The position numbers and the translations under genes were made by a program. From an uncultured Lachnospiraceae bacterium (GTDB lineage: Bacteria > Bacillota > Clostridia > Lachnospirales > Lachnospiraceae): a stretch of DNA of 17,768 nucleotides. The stretch lies in contig CADBOW010000164.1 in the NCBI GenBank assembly GCA_902796375.1, positions 1 to 17,768 on the forward strand, given 5' to 3'. Of the stretch, positions 6,596-14,536 are shown piece by piece. The notes under the pieces are model-generated. The model saw only the letters and a program-made list of their open reading frames with translations, was not told where the DNA came from and did no database searches. The stretch's first letter is position 1, and the number at the start of each line of letters is the position of its first letter.

Positions 6596-9500
6596 TCATT
6601 TCTGTTCTATCTGCATCGGATAATGCCCGATCATCATTCTCTCCTCAAATTCCCGTACCGGAAGCGGACGGTCAAACAGGAAGCCCTGTGCATAGGAGCA
6701 ATGATTCTTTCGAAGGATCTCCAGCTGCTCCGCAGTCTCAACGCCTTCCACGATACACTCGATCCCAAGCTCATTTACCATGGAAATGACATTACGGAAC
6801 ATGATACTGTCCACGCTGCTGGAATCATCATCATCCATGGGGAGCAGACTCCGATCCACCTTAAGTACATTCCATGGCAGCTCACGGATCAGATTCAATG
6901 AAGAATAACCGATCCCGAAATCATCCACGGACGCAAAGATTCCTTCGCTCTGAAGGCCGGTCACGATACGCTTCAGATCATTGAAGGCCACATCGGTGGT
7001 TGTTTCAGTCAGCTCTATCTCGATACAGCTATGGGGCACATTGTGCTTGTCTATGATGTTAAGCAGCTGCTCAAGCAGGTTCCTGTTCAGCATATGCTTA
7101 CGGGACAGATTGACCGAGATCCGCACAACCTTCTTCCCCTGGTCGATCCATCTGCGAATATCTCCGCATACGTGATCCAGCATATAGAAGTCCAGCTTAC
7201 AGATATCGTCCGTCTCCTCCAACGCAGGGATAAATGCGCCAGGGCTGATCATCTCACCCTCATGGAACCAGCGGCAGAGTGCCTCGGCACCAATCACCTC
7301 TCCTGTATGGGTATGAACCTTCGGCTGATAGTATACCCGGAATTCTTCATTCTTCAAAGCCTCCGGGAACAGGCGTTGAACCTTCATAATGCTGTCCCGG
7401 GCTGCGATCAGAGATTCATCATACAGTATAATACGATCCTTCCCGCCACGCTTTGCCGCACTATAGGCCACGATGATGCGCTCCATGACCTCACCCGGAT
7501 TATCGATCACCGCATCCTTCGGGATCCTGTACGCTCCCACACTGGTGCTGATACTGACTGTTCTTCCGTTCTCCGGATCAAAAACAACCGGCGCATCCAT
7601 CAGGTAACTGAAGACCTGCCCTGTACATTCCCGCCCGAAAAGTGCCACGAAATTATCGCCGCCCAATCTGCAGACGATCCCGTTCTTTCCCACCAGCTTC
7701 CGAAGTCCTTCAAAATGGTTCTTCATGACCAGATCTCCGGCCTTTCTTCCCAGTTCCTGATTGACCTGGGAGAAATGAAGCAGGTTGTACATAACTGCAA
7801 CCATGGTTCCGATCTCACCGCGGATCTTCATGATATGGTTGAAATAGCTTCTATGGTTCAGATATCCGGAATCATCATAATATGCCAAATCATAGACGAT
7901 ATCCTTCAACCGGTTTCTGCTGACATAACTCAGCGTGGTACGCATCACAAGTTCTACCTGCCAGTACTCTTCTTCTGTAAGCGGAGGCTCGTCCGGTGCC
8001 ATATACGCAGTCAATGTGGCTATGGACATCACACTGGTCACAACCCTGAGAGATAATACTTCCTTCCCCTCAACTCCGGTATCGAAGCAGCAGAGTGTTT
8101 CTCCTCCGCCTGCAGCCTCTTCCTGCGGATTCCTGTATATCCTTGTGACTGCCTTGGAAAGACGGTTCATGGAGGATATGTCGATCAGAATGTCTTCTAT
8201 CTCAGAGACATGCGCTTCCACATTTCCGGAAACGTCTGTCATGGCAGATACCAGCTTAACAAACAGGCCATAGAAACGGAGGGTTCGTTCATCTGTGGAA
8301 AGCTTCATCAGGGTTTCTGTATTTCCCTGATTCACGCGTGCCCGGACCGAGGTCTTATTCACCCGCATGGCCTGCTCTGCCCGCAGGAACACATCCTGCA
8401 CCCGCATATCCGTCTTCGGATCAAAATCCGCAAGCCCGTATGCTACTGTAACACTTCCGTGTTCTCTATGGAAGGTCTGAATATCCGAAAGCCGATTGAT
8501 CAGCTGCTTCCGATTTGTATAATCCTCATCAAACAGCAGGATCAGGAATTCATCTCCGCCGATCCGATAAATATTACTGTGATTGAAAACCCCCCGGAGC
8601 ATCCGGCCTGCCTCAACGATGATCTGATCCCCCGCCTTGCGTCCCTGCATGGAATTCACTGTCTTCAGCCCGTTCACATCACATAGGATCACAGCAAATT
8701 CCAGATCCGGTTCCTGGCCGATCCTGCTGTCCAGCAGCATCTCCGTCTGAACATAGAATCTTTTGTTGTTCAGCCCGGTCAGCAGATCCCGGTTGATCAT
8801 ATTCATCGCATTTCCCACGGCTTCATCAAACTCCTGAGTCTTCTTCACCGTGTCGCCCACATTTGCAACTGCAATGATGATATGATCGGAATCCTCCTTC
8901 GGACGGACCACAAAAAGGGCCATGTACATCACCGCACCATCCCGGATCATCCTGAACCGCAGGAACAGCTTTCCGTTCTCACCCAGATTCGTCAGCAAAC
9001 TGTCTTTTTGAAGGGCCACGGACATCATGGGATAGTCCTCCGGATGTATCTCCAGCTTCATACTCTTCTGTGAATCTTCAAAAAAGTCCGTGCCTTTTTC
9101 AACAGAACTCAGCCGGGTGCCTCCTTCTTTCGGGTACATCTCGGTATAGTCATTTGTATTGATATCAATTCGATAGATTGTCTCATATCTCTGGGCCAGT
9201 GCCATGGCAATCTCATTAAAGAGCTCATTTTCGGAGGCAATCTCCTCTTCATGCCGGAACTGCTCATCCACATTACGAACGGCAACCACCAGATGATTGC
9301 TGTCAGTTCCCCGCCGGAATGCCAAAAGTCTCAGATACTGCATTCTCCCATCCAGAACCTGTCTGTAATCCACAATATGACTGTTGGAGGTTTCCAGTAT
9401 TCCGAGAAGGTTCACTTTGTCGAGCTCATACAGAAGTCTCTTCCTGTCATCCGGATAAATATGCTGTTCGATATCCTCCTGAACATTGCGGAAGAAGTCT

Positions 9501-10063
9501 TCCCCTTCACTTGCGATCCCCAGCTCGGAGAAGCTCTGACTGGAACAGTATTCGGTATATCTTCCGGTATTGATATCAATATAGTAGATCACTTCAAACA
9601 GACTTCCCAGGGACTTGGCGATCTCACTGAAAACAATCTGTTCTCTGTCCTCCTCCATCTCCCGGCGGGTCTGTTTATCCACATTCTGCACGCCGATAAT
9701 GAAATCCGAACCGTTTTTCTGTATGGCCTTCAATTGATAATACTGCGGTTCATCATTCACATTCAGACGATATCGAAGCTCAAAGGACTTTCCCTTTGAC
9801 AGAGCTTCCTCCAGACGATCCTTACGAAATGCTCTCAGGAAATGTCCCTGATCCTCCGGCCATACAAACTCACGGCATTCATGGATCACATCCACAAAGA
9901 AATCATCTCCGGATCTTAAGGCCACCAGCTCCTGATCCGCTCCCCGGGAGGAGTATTCCACATAACTGTCATCCTCCGAATGGATCACATAAATACTGTC
10001 ATAATCATCAGCCAGTGCAAGTGCTATTTCTGAAAATGTGATATTTTTAGAACCATCTGCCAT
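6596..10063 (-). CDS. Bifunctional-type c-di-GMP enzyme: three PAS-like modules, GGDEF, degenerate GGDEF, EAL
   Basis: Makes and/or breaks the second messenger cyclic di-GMP in the cytoplasm; no membrane segment is seen. The ATG at 10061-10063 is used because AAGGGG precedes it (1155 residues); the longer frame starts upstream of the promoter. Three repeated PAS-like modules begin near residues 8, 143 and 280, each opening with an F-EIA-ALA-Y-IY motif and closing near a V-NV motif. GGDEF-1 (about 420-580) has CDVNGLK and intact GGDEF at 502-506, with no RxxD inhibitory site. A GAF-like linker (about 595-720) follows. GGDEF-2 (about 720-890) has GGDNF at 801-805 and Asn for the metal-binding Asp (YNLLHF). 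The EAL domain has EALCRW (927-932), VNLS, ELTET, DDFG (1047-1050), LKVDR, EGVE and QGF, so phosphodiesterase activity is expected. The likely reading is a sensor-controlled PDE with a possible cyclase activity. Confidence 0.92.
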   Translation of the reverse strand: MADGSKNITFSEIALALADDYDSIYVIHSEDDSYVEYSSRGADQELVALRSGDDFFVDVIHECREFVWPEDQGHFLRAFRKDRLEEALSKGKSFELRYRLNVNDEPQYYQLKAIQKNGSDFIIGVQNVDKQTRREMEEDREQIVFSEIAKSLGSLFEVIYYIDINTGRYTEYCSSQSFSELGIASEGEDFFRNVQEDIEQHIYPDDRKRLLYELDKVNLLGILETSNSHIVDYRQVLDGRMQYLRLLAFRRGTDSNHLVVAVRNVDEQFRHEEEIASENELFNEIAMALAQRYETIYRIDINTNDYTEMYPKEGGTRLSSVEKGTDFFEDSQKSMKLEIHPEDYPMMSVALQKDSLLTNLGENGKLFLRFRMIRDGAVMYMALFVVRPKEDSDHIIIAVANVGDTVKKTQEFDEAVGNAMNMINRDLLTGLNNKRFYVQTEMLLDSRIGQEPDLEFAVILCDVNGLKTVNSMQGRKAGDQIIVEAGRMLRGVFNHSNIYRIGGDEFLILLFDEDYTNRKQLINRLSDIQTFHREHGSVTVAYGLADFDPKTDMRVQDVFLRAEQAMRVNKTSVRARVNQGNTETLMKLSTDERTLRFYGLFVKLVSAMTDVSGNVEAHVSEIEDILIDISSMNRLSKAVTRIYRNPQEEAAGGGETLCCFDTGVEGKEVLSLRVVTSVMSIATLTAYMAPDEPPLTEEEYWQVELVMRTTLSYVSRNRLKDIVYDLAYYDDSGYLNHRSYFNHIMKIRGEIGTMVAVMYNLLHFSQVNQELGRKAGDLVMKNHFEGLRKLVGKNGIVCRLGGDNFVALFGRECTGQVFSYLMDAPVVFDPENGRTVSISTSVGAYRIPKDAVIDNPGEVMERIIVAYSAAKRGGKDRIILYDESLIAARDSIMKVQRLFPEALKNEEFRVYYQPKVHTHTGEVIGAEALCRWFHEGEMISPGAFIPALEETDDICKLDFYMLDHVCGDIRRWIDQGKKVVRISVNLSRKHMLNRNLLEQLLNIIDKHNVPHSCIEIELTETTTDVAFNDLKRIVTGLQSEGIFASVDDFGIGYSSLNLIRELPWNVLKVDRSLLPMDDDDSSSVDSIMFRNVISMVNELGIECIVEGVETAEQLEILRKNHCSYAQGFLFDRPLPVREFEERMMIGHYPMQIEQK

Positions 10064-10124
10064 AGCATAACCCCTTATACGCAAATATCCCCAAGTCTGT
10101 AAACCGCCTGAATCATCTATATTC

Positions 10125-10153
10125 AGTATAACAAAAACAAGGCGAAAACTCAA
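10125..10153 (-). promoter_or_regulatory. Promoter of the c-di-GMP enzyme gene
   Basis: Minus strand: -35 TTGAGT (10148-10153), 17-bp spacer, -10 TATACT (10125-10130). The start point near 10118 lies about 55 nt ahead of the ATG at 10063, which supports that start over the longer frame. Confidence 0.75.
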
Positions 10154-10203
10154 TTTCAGATTAATGAATGACACTGTTTTTTCGAACTTCGCAGAGATCA
10201 GGA

Positions 10204-10241
10204 AAAGAGGGCTCTGCCGCACCGGCGGCAAAACCCTCTTT
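10204..10241 (-). terminator. Rho-independent terminator of purC
   Basis: Two-part stem AAAGAGGG / CCCTCTTT (10204-10211 with 10234-10241) and TGCCGC / GCGGCA (10215-10220 with 10225-10230). On the minus strand the outer arm ends in CCCTCTTTT. It lies 42 bp beyond the purC stop and would separate purC from the c-di-GMP gene. Confidence 0.85.
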
Positions 10242-10282
10242 CATCAATGCTTCCAATATTACGATCTGTACTATGATCTATA

Positions 10283-11164
10283 CTATGCAAGCGGCTTTCC
10301 TGTGATCATTTCATATGCCTGCAGATATTTCTCGATGGTCTTATCCACGATCTCCTGCGGCAGGAACCAGTTCTCCGGTTCCTCCTTATTCTCGTCGGAC
10401 TTCAGCCAGTCCCTTGCAAACTGCTTATCGAAGGAGGGCTGTCCATGACCGGGCTCATATCCCTCTGCCGGCCAGAACCGGGAAGAATCCGGGGTCAGCA
10501 TCTCATCCCCCAGCACGATCTCTCCCTTCTCATCCAGACCGAACTCAAACTTGGTATCTGCGATAATGATTCCTCTGGTCAATGCATAATCCGCACATTT
10601 CTTATAAAGTGCGATGGTATAATCACGAAGCTTCTCCGCATATTCCTGTCCCTTGCCCGGGAATGCCTTCTCCAGAACCTCTACCGAACGTTCGAAGGAG
10701 ATATTCTCATCATGATCCCCGATCTCCGCCTTGGTGGAAGGTGTGTAGATGGGCTCGGGAAGCTTGTCGGATTCCTGAAGTCCCTCCGGAAGTGTGATCC
10801 CGCATACGGTTCCATTTTCCCTATAGCTGGCCCATCCGGATCCGGTGATATAACCACGAACGATACACTCGATGGGAAGCATGGTCAGCTTCCTGCACAG
10901 CATGGAATTTCCGTCAAACTGCGGCTGCTGAAAGAACTCCGGCATATCCTTCACGTCTGCGGAGATCATGTGATTCGGCAGGATGTCACTGGTCATGTCA
11001 AACCAGAACCGGGACATCTGTGTCAGAACCGTTCCCTTCTTTACGATCTGATTCTTCAAGATCACGTCGTAGCAGCTGATGCGATCGGTCGCAACCATGA
11101 TCAGACTGTCACCATTATCATAAATCTCACGTACCTTGCCTTCTTTGATCGGCTTCATTTCCAT
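10283..11164 (-). CDS. purC: Phosphoribosylaminoimidazole-succinocarboxamide (SAICAR) synthase, long form
   Basis: Joins CAIR, the PurE product, to aspartate with ATP to give SAICAR in purine synthesis. The 293 residues compare with about 235-250 for the common bacterial form; the length is like the longer class also found in fungi and some bacteria. Diagnostic segments are the N-terminal GKVREIYD loop, DRISCYDV, the ECIVRGYITGSGW signature, PSTKAEIGDHDENIS, and the C-terminal IIADTKFEFGLDEKG and DEMLTPDSSRFW motifs. The ATG at 11162-11164 follows GGGAGGATCACAGG, a strong ribosome-binding site. It is transcribed opposite to purE and separated from it by the c-di-GMP gene, so the purine genes are not one operon here. 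No purine riboswitch is seen upstream. Confidence 0.96.
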   Translation of the reverse strand: MEMKPIKEGKVREIYDNGDSLIMVATDRISCYDVILKNQIVKKGTVLTQMSRFWFDMTSDILPNHMISADVKDMPEFFQQPQFDGNSMLCRKLTMLPIECIVRGYITGSGWASYRENGTVCGITLPEGLQESDKLPEPIYTPSTKAEIGDHDENISFERSVEVLEKAFPGKGQEYAEKLRDYTIALYKKCADYALTRGIIIADTKFEFGLDEKGEIVLGDEMLTPDSSRFWPAEGYEPGHGQPSFDKQFARDWLKSDENKEEPENWFLPQEIVDKTIEKYLQAYEMITGKPLA

Positions 11165-11214
11165 CCTGTGATCCTCCCTTTTTCCTGAGCGTTCATATGT
11201 ACCATAAGATAAAT

Positions 11215-11242
11215 GTAGCGCTTTCCTTTCGGAAAACGCTAC
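11215..11242 (-). terminator. GAAA-tetraloop hairpin between the wall protein gene and purC
   Basis: A 12-bp stem (GTAGCGTTTTCC / GGAAAGCGCTAC, one G-U pair) closed by a GAAA tetraloop on the minus strand. It follows the upstream gene's stop by about 40 bp and is followed by ATTTATCTT, so it may be that gene's terminator. It also sits at or near +1 of the predicted purC transcript, where it would be a 5' stabilising stem. Both roles are possible. Confidence 0.6.
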
Positions 11243-11245
11243 TAT

Positions 11246-11274
11246 AGAATATCTGATTTACCTGAAAAAATCAA
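11246..11274 (-). promoter_or_regulatory. Probable purC promoter
   Basis: Minus strand: -35 TTGATT (11269-11274), 17-bp spacer, -10 TATTCT (11246-11251). The start point near 11239 falls in the first bases of the hairpin at 11215-11242. The leader is about 75 nt. Confidence 0.6.
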
Positions 11275-11283
11275 GAGCAATCT

Positions 11284-13692
11284 CTAATTCGTCCCCTTCG
11301 TTCCCGGCTTGCTCTTCCGGTCATAGATGAGGAAGCTGCTGGGATCCTTGTTCGTATTCCGATCGATCTTCATGGCCTTTGCCTCGTCCATGGTGATGGT
11401 AATGGAATCCAGGAACTCCTCCGTATCCAGCTTGACAATCTTTCCGTCTTCCTTGTAGTAGATGGAATTATAACTGTTCTCCGGATCAAAACCCTCTGCG
11501 GTCCAGCTTTTACTCTCCGAATTATAGGTAAATGTGGTATAGCCGGGCCATTTTCCCGTCTTCGGATCATATCCGTACTCCTCAACCGTCCGTTCCTTGT
11601 AGCTCCATGAGCCGTCCTCCGCCTTTCTCATATAACAGTAATACTGTCTTCCGTCATCCGGCAGCTTGATCACCGCATTTTTAAATGTCAGTGACGGCTG
11701 AACATCCTCTATGGTCTGTTCCAGAGTGGCTCCGGGATAGTAATACTCATACTTGTTATAGTATCTTCCCTCGAACCAGGTGTTATACATATAACCCACA
11801 CTGCCAATATAGGATACGCCCTCCCAGGTAGATCCGTCATCGTAAAGATAGGTATATCCCGTGGTAGATCCGCCGAATACGGATCCTATGATCTGGATCC
11901 GGACATAGGACCCTTTGCCTACCTGCTTCCGAATCTGGGCCCAGGTCAGCTTCTTCATGTTCTTTCCCTTATCCTCGTCCACCTTCAGGGCTCCGTATTC
12001 CTTCAATCTCGCAGCAACATCCGTCAACGTGATTTTGGTACTTGCATCCTTCGCAGATTTCGTAAATGTAAATTTGTACAGGATCTGATTTTTATAAATG
12101 CCCTGTCCGCCTCCGGTTCCTGCTCCGCCGTAGGACCTGGTCTTGCCGTTGCAGGTAATATCCACCAGCCAGTGAGCGGATCCGTTCTGAACCGAGGTGG
12201 CCTTACTGTTCAGGCGCTTCGCCACCGCCGTCATCTCTCCCGGGAAGCCCAGAGAATCCAGCCGGTAGGGATACAGCGCCGACATCAGCATGGATTTGCT
12301 GTCCTTACGCCCGTAGGGCTGCTGAATATAATACCTCTGATCGATATGGGGAGAGGAGGATATTCCGTAATACGGAGATTCCTTGCTCTTATACAGATCT
12401 CCCAATACATAAACACCACTGTAGAGGCAGATACTGTCGAGTCCGGCCTGAACCGCATCCAGCTTATTGAAGAATCCTTTCTTTCCCTTTGCATAGGTAT
12501 CGATCAGATAATCCACATCATCCTTCACCTTCTGGACCTTAACCTTCGTTTTGGTTTCTTCCGTCGAATAATCCTTATAATAGGTGACCGCTCCCGTAGA
12601 CAGATTATAGACAGGATAGGACCCGGTCACTGTCCTCTTCACCAGGACCAGCGCTCCGCCGTCCGTGCCGGATCCGTATGCGATATATCCGCCCTTCACC
12701 CGGAGCGTCTTTTCATTTTCATATTTTACATCCTCATACTTTGTACTGGAAACAGCGATCTGTCCCCCGGATTCGGAGTACTTCGTGGTCTTATCCGTAA
12801 AACAGAAGCTGTCCGGATCCGGATTCCAGGTTTTGATGAAGAACCAGTCGTTAAATGGAGCAAGCATGGGCGTGATCTCATAGGTATACGCCTCTGCATT
12901 TGAACAGCCCAGCTTGGCCAGACGCTGTTCCATCCCGAGAACTCCCGTCTTCTTCTTAACCGATGCGGAGGTCTTCTTCTCTCCGGCCTTCTTTACCTTC
13001 ACGCCCTTCTTCAGTCTGGCTCCGGTCTTGTCTACCTTGTATCCCTTCACGGTTTTGCCCGTGACCACATATCCCTTTGCATTAAAATAGTAGCATGCCT
13101 GATCGATCCAGAGCCAGCGGGAACGGGCAAACCAGCCGGTGCTGTCGCCGTACCATTTTCCGGATTTATCCTTCTTCCAGGATGCCTTTGCCTTCTTGGC
13201 GTTATAGGTTCCGTTCTTACTTACCCAGATTCCCTTGATATACTCGGAGGAAGCCAGGGATCCATCCGTATGGAAATAGTATTTGTTCTTCCCGATGGTT
13301 TTCCCGCCGATAGCCATGTGTCCGTCCTTCGCCAGATAGTACTTGTTATTCTTCCATTTCAGCCACTGGTTGGACTTCATGACTCCGGTAGCCCCCAGGT
13401 AATACCATTTCCCGGACTCCTTCACCCATCCGGTCTGCATAACGCCCTTACCGTTGAAATAATACCATTTCTTCGAGATCTTCTTCCAGCCGGTCACGGT
13501 CTTATAATCCTTGCCATAATAATGGATCCCGTCCGTATCCTTCACCCAGCCCTTCAGATGTGCCTCCTCGGCTATGGACGGATCCACTGCCGCCTCCGAT
13601 CCAAAGCCCGGAAATGCGGAAAGGACCATGGCAAACGCCATCAGAAGAAGAGCACGAATGATTCTGCTTTCTCTTCTCTCTCTTTTCTCCAT
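11284..13692 (-). CDS. Secreted protein with N-terminal cell-wall-binding repeats and a large unrecognised C-terminal region
   Basis: Function unknown. The ATG at 13690-13692 with AGAGGG ahead is preferred over an in-frame TTG eight codons upstream; the protein is 802 residues. Residues 1-35 are a signal peptide (basic MEKRERRESR, hydrophobic LLLMAFAMVLSAF, cut near SEA-AV). Residues about 48-226 are choline/glucan-binding-like repeats (GWKKISKKWYYFNGKG, GWVKESGKWYYLGATG and weaker copies). A Lys-rich linker (about 227-250) leads to about 550 residues rich in Tyr, Gly and Thr, with no family I recognise; it has SAHWLVDITCNGK and YGGAGTGGGQG segments and only two or three Cys. No sortase motif or membrane anchor is seen. 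It starts 20 bp after the MBL-fold hydrolase stop, so the two are likely co-transcribed. The repeats suggest non-covalent wall attachment; the C-terminus may be the effector or adhesin part. Confidence 0.82.
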   Translation of the reverse strand: MEKRERRESRIIRALLLMAFAMVLSAFPGFGSEAAVDPSIAEEAHLKGWVKDTDGIHYYGKDYKTVTGWKKISKKWYYFNGKGVMQTGWVKESGKWYYLGATGVMKSNQWLKWKNNKYYLAKDGHMAIGGKTIGKNKYYFHTDGSLASSEYIKGIWVSKNGTYNAKKAKASWKKDKSGKWYGDSTGWFARSRWLWIDQACYYFNAKGYVVTGKTVKGYKVDKTGARLKKGVKVKKAGEKKTSASVKKKTGVLGMEQRLAKLGCSNAEAYTYEITPMLAPFNDWFFIKTWNPDPDSFCFTDKTTKYSESGGQIAVSSTKYEDVKYENEKTLRVKGGYIAYGSGTDGGALVLVKRTVTGSYPVYNLSTGAVTYYKDYSTEETKTKVKVQKVKDDVDYLIDTYAKGKKGFFNKLDAVQAGLDSICLYSGVYVLGDLYKSKESPYYGISSSPHIDQRYYIQQPYGRKDSKSMLMSALYPYRLDSLGFPGEMTAVAKRLNSKATSVQNGSAHWLVDITCNGKTRSYGGAGTGGGQGIYKNQILYKFTFTKSAKDASTKITLTDVAARLKEYGALKVDEDKGKNMKKLTWAQIRKQVGKGSYVRIQIIGSVFGGSTTGYTYLYDDGSTWEGVSYIGSVGYMYNTWFEGRYYNKYEYYYPGATLEQTIEDVQPSLTFKNAVIKLPDDGRQYYCYMRKAEDGSWSYKERTVEEYGYDPKTGKWPGYTTFTYNSESKSWTAEGFDPENSYNSIYYKEDGKIVKLDTEEFLDSITITMDEAKAMKIDRNTNKDPSSFLIYDRKSKPGTKGTN

Positions 13693-13712
13693 CGCAACCC
13701 TCTTTTCATCTG

Positions 13713-14351
13713 TCAATACATCATTTTCACTTCAACCTTAATGGACAGATCCACACAGTCCCGGAACACCTCCGCTGCCTTTTTGGAGCCGACGATACTT
13801 CCGTAATGGGTGGGAATCGCCACCTTGGGCTTCAGCTTATTTACTAGTCTGGCCGCTTCTCTTGCATCCATGGTATAGGTTCCTCCCACGGGAACCAGGG
13901 CGATATCACAGAGCACATTCAGGGCCTCCGCCGTCTCATCCGTATCTCCTGCTATATAGATCCGCTGTCCGGCAATGATCACGATATAGCCTACCCATCC
14001 GGCCTCCTTCGGGTGGAAGGGCTTCTCGATATTGTAAGCGGCAACCGTTTCCAGCTTCAGTCCGTCGAAGGTATACTCCTCTCCGGGCTTAACCGTGATG
14101 ATCTCCCCAACCAGGGATTCCACTGTCTTCGCCTTCTCCAGCATGGTTTCCGGCACGATCAGCTTCGTCGTCTTACAAGCCACCTTCTCGATGTCCTCCG
14201 GTGAAAAATGATCATGATGATCATGCGTGATCAGAACAAAGCTGGCATTCTGCGGCTCTCTCCGCATCTGAAACGGATCGATATAGATCCTTCTGTCCCC
14301 CTCCAGAATCTTAATACAGCTATGAGTAATAACCTCGATATCCTTTGTCAT
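13713..14351 (-). CDS. Metal-dependent hydrolase of the metallo-beta-lactamase fold, UPF0173-like
   Basis: A soluble 212-residue cytosolic hydrolase; the substrate is unknown. The metal-binding motif is THDHHDH (about residues 41-47), followed by GDTDET for the bridging Asp and PTHYGS near the C-terminus for the last His. The small size and the absence of extra domains fit the UPF0173/UlaG-like branch rather than true beta-lactamases, RNase J or glyoxalase II. The ATG at 14349-14351 follows AAGGAGGTG, an almost perfect ribosome-binding site. The next gene, the secreted wall-repeat protein, starts only 20 bp after this stop, suggesting one transcript, though no functional link is obvious. Confidence 0.85.
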   Translation of the reverse strand: MTKDIEVITHSCIKILEGDRRIYIDPFQMRREPQNASFVLITHDHHDHFSPEDIEKVACKTTKLIVPETMLEKAKTVESLVGEIITVKPGEEYTFDGLKLETVAAYNIEKPFHPKEAGWVGYIVIIAGQRIYIAGDTDETAEALNVLCDIALVPVGGTYTMDAREAARLVNKLKPKVAIPTHYGSIVGSKKAAEVFRDCVDLSIKVEVKMMY

Positions 14352-14382
14352 GCTACACCTCCTTATTCAGACATCTATAGGT

Positions 14383-14411
14383 ATTCTATCATAGTTCCGT
14401 CAGAAAATGAA
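14383..14411 (-). promoter_or_regulatory. Weak candidate promoter of the hydrolase operon
   Basis: Minus strand: -10 TAGAAT (14383-14388), 17-bp spacer, weak -35 TTCATT (14406-14411). TATGAT overlaps just upstream as an alternative -10. The start would lie about 25 nt ahead of the ATG. It is plausible but the -35 is poor. Confidence 0.4.
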
Positions 14412-14491
14412 CGAGAGAATATGAAATAGACAGATTATTTTCCCGGAGCATCCGGCAGGCATTCCAAGGGGCATTCCACGAAATATCTAAC

Positions 14492-14536
14492 GGAACAGAC
14501 AAACCGGGATCGATCCGATCCCGGTCTGTCTGTTCC
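14492..14536 (-). terminator. Long hairpin at the end of the metal-ATPase operon
   Basis: Nested inverted repeats: outer GGAACAGACA / TGTCTGTTCC (10 bp) and inner ACCGGGATCG / CGATCCCGGT (10 bp), separated by a one-base mismatch, around a 3-nt loop. It starts at the last base of the ATPase stop codon. The T-tract after it is poor (CGTTAGATATTT), so it may work more as a 3' stabilising stem than as a strong terminator. Confidence 0.7.

Noticed and set aside
7031..8056. 341-codon plus-strand open frame
   Set aside because: Antisense to the c-di-GMP enzyme, whose GGDEF and EAL motifs are clear; the antisense product is His/Ile-rich without any domain.
10263..10286. 12-bp direct repeat gatct-tactat just beyond purC
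   Set aside because: Only two imperfect copies, over the purC stop; likely chance, no structure or signal attached.
11165..11283. Purine riboswitch or PurR box upstream of purC
   Set aside because: No conserved purine-aptamer loop sequences were found; the only structure is the simple GAAA hairpin.
13692..13716. TTG start for the secreted wall protein at 13716
   Set aside because: It overlaps the hydrolase stop; the ATG at 13692 has AGAGGG ahead at good spacing and leaves a normal signal peptide.
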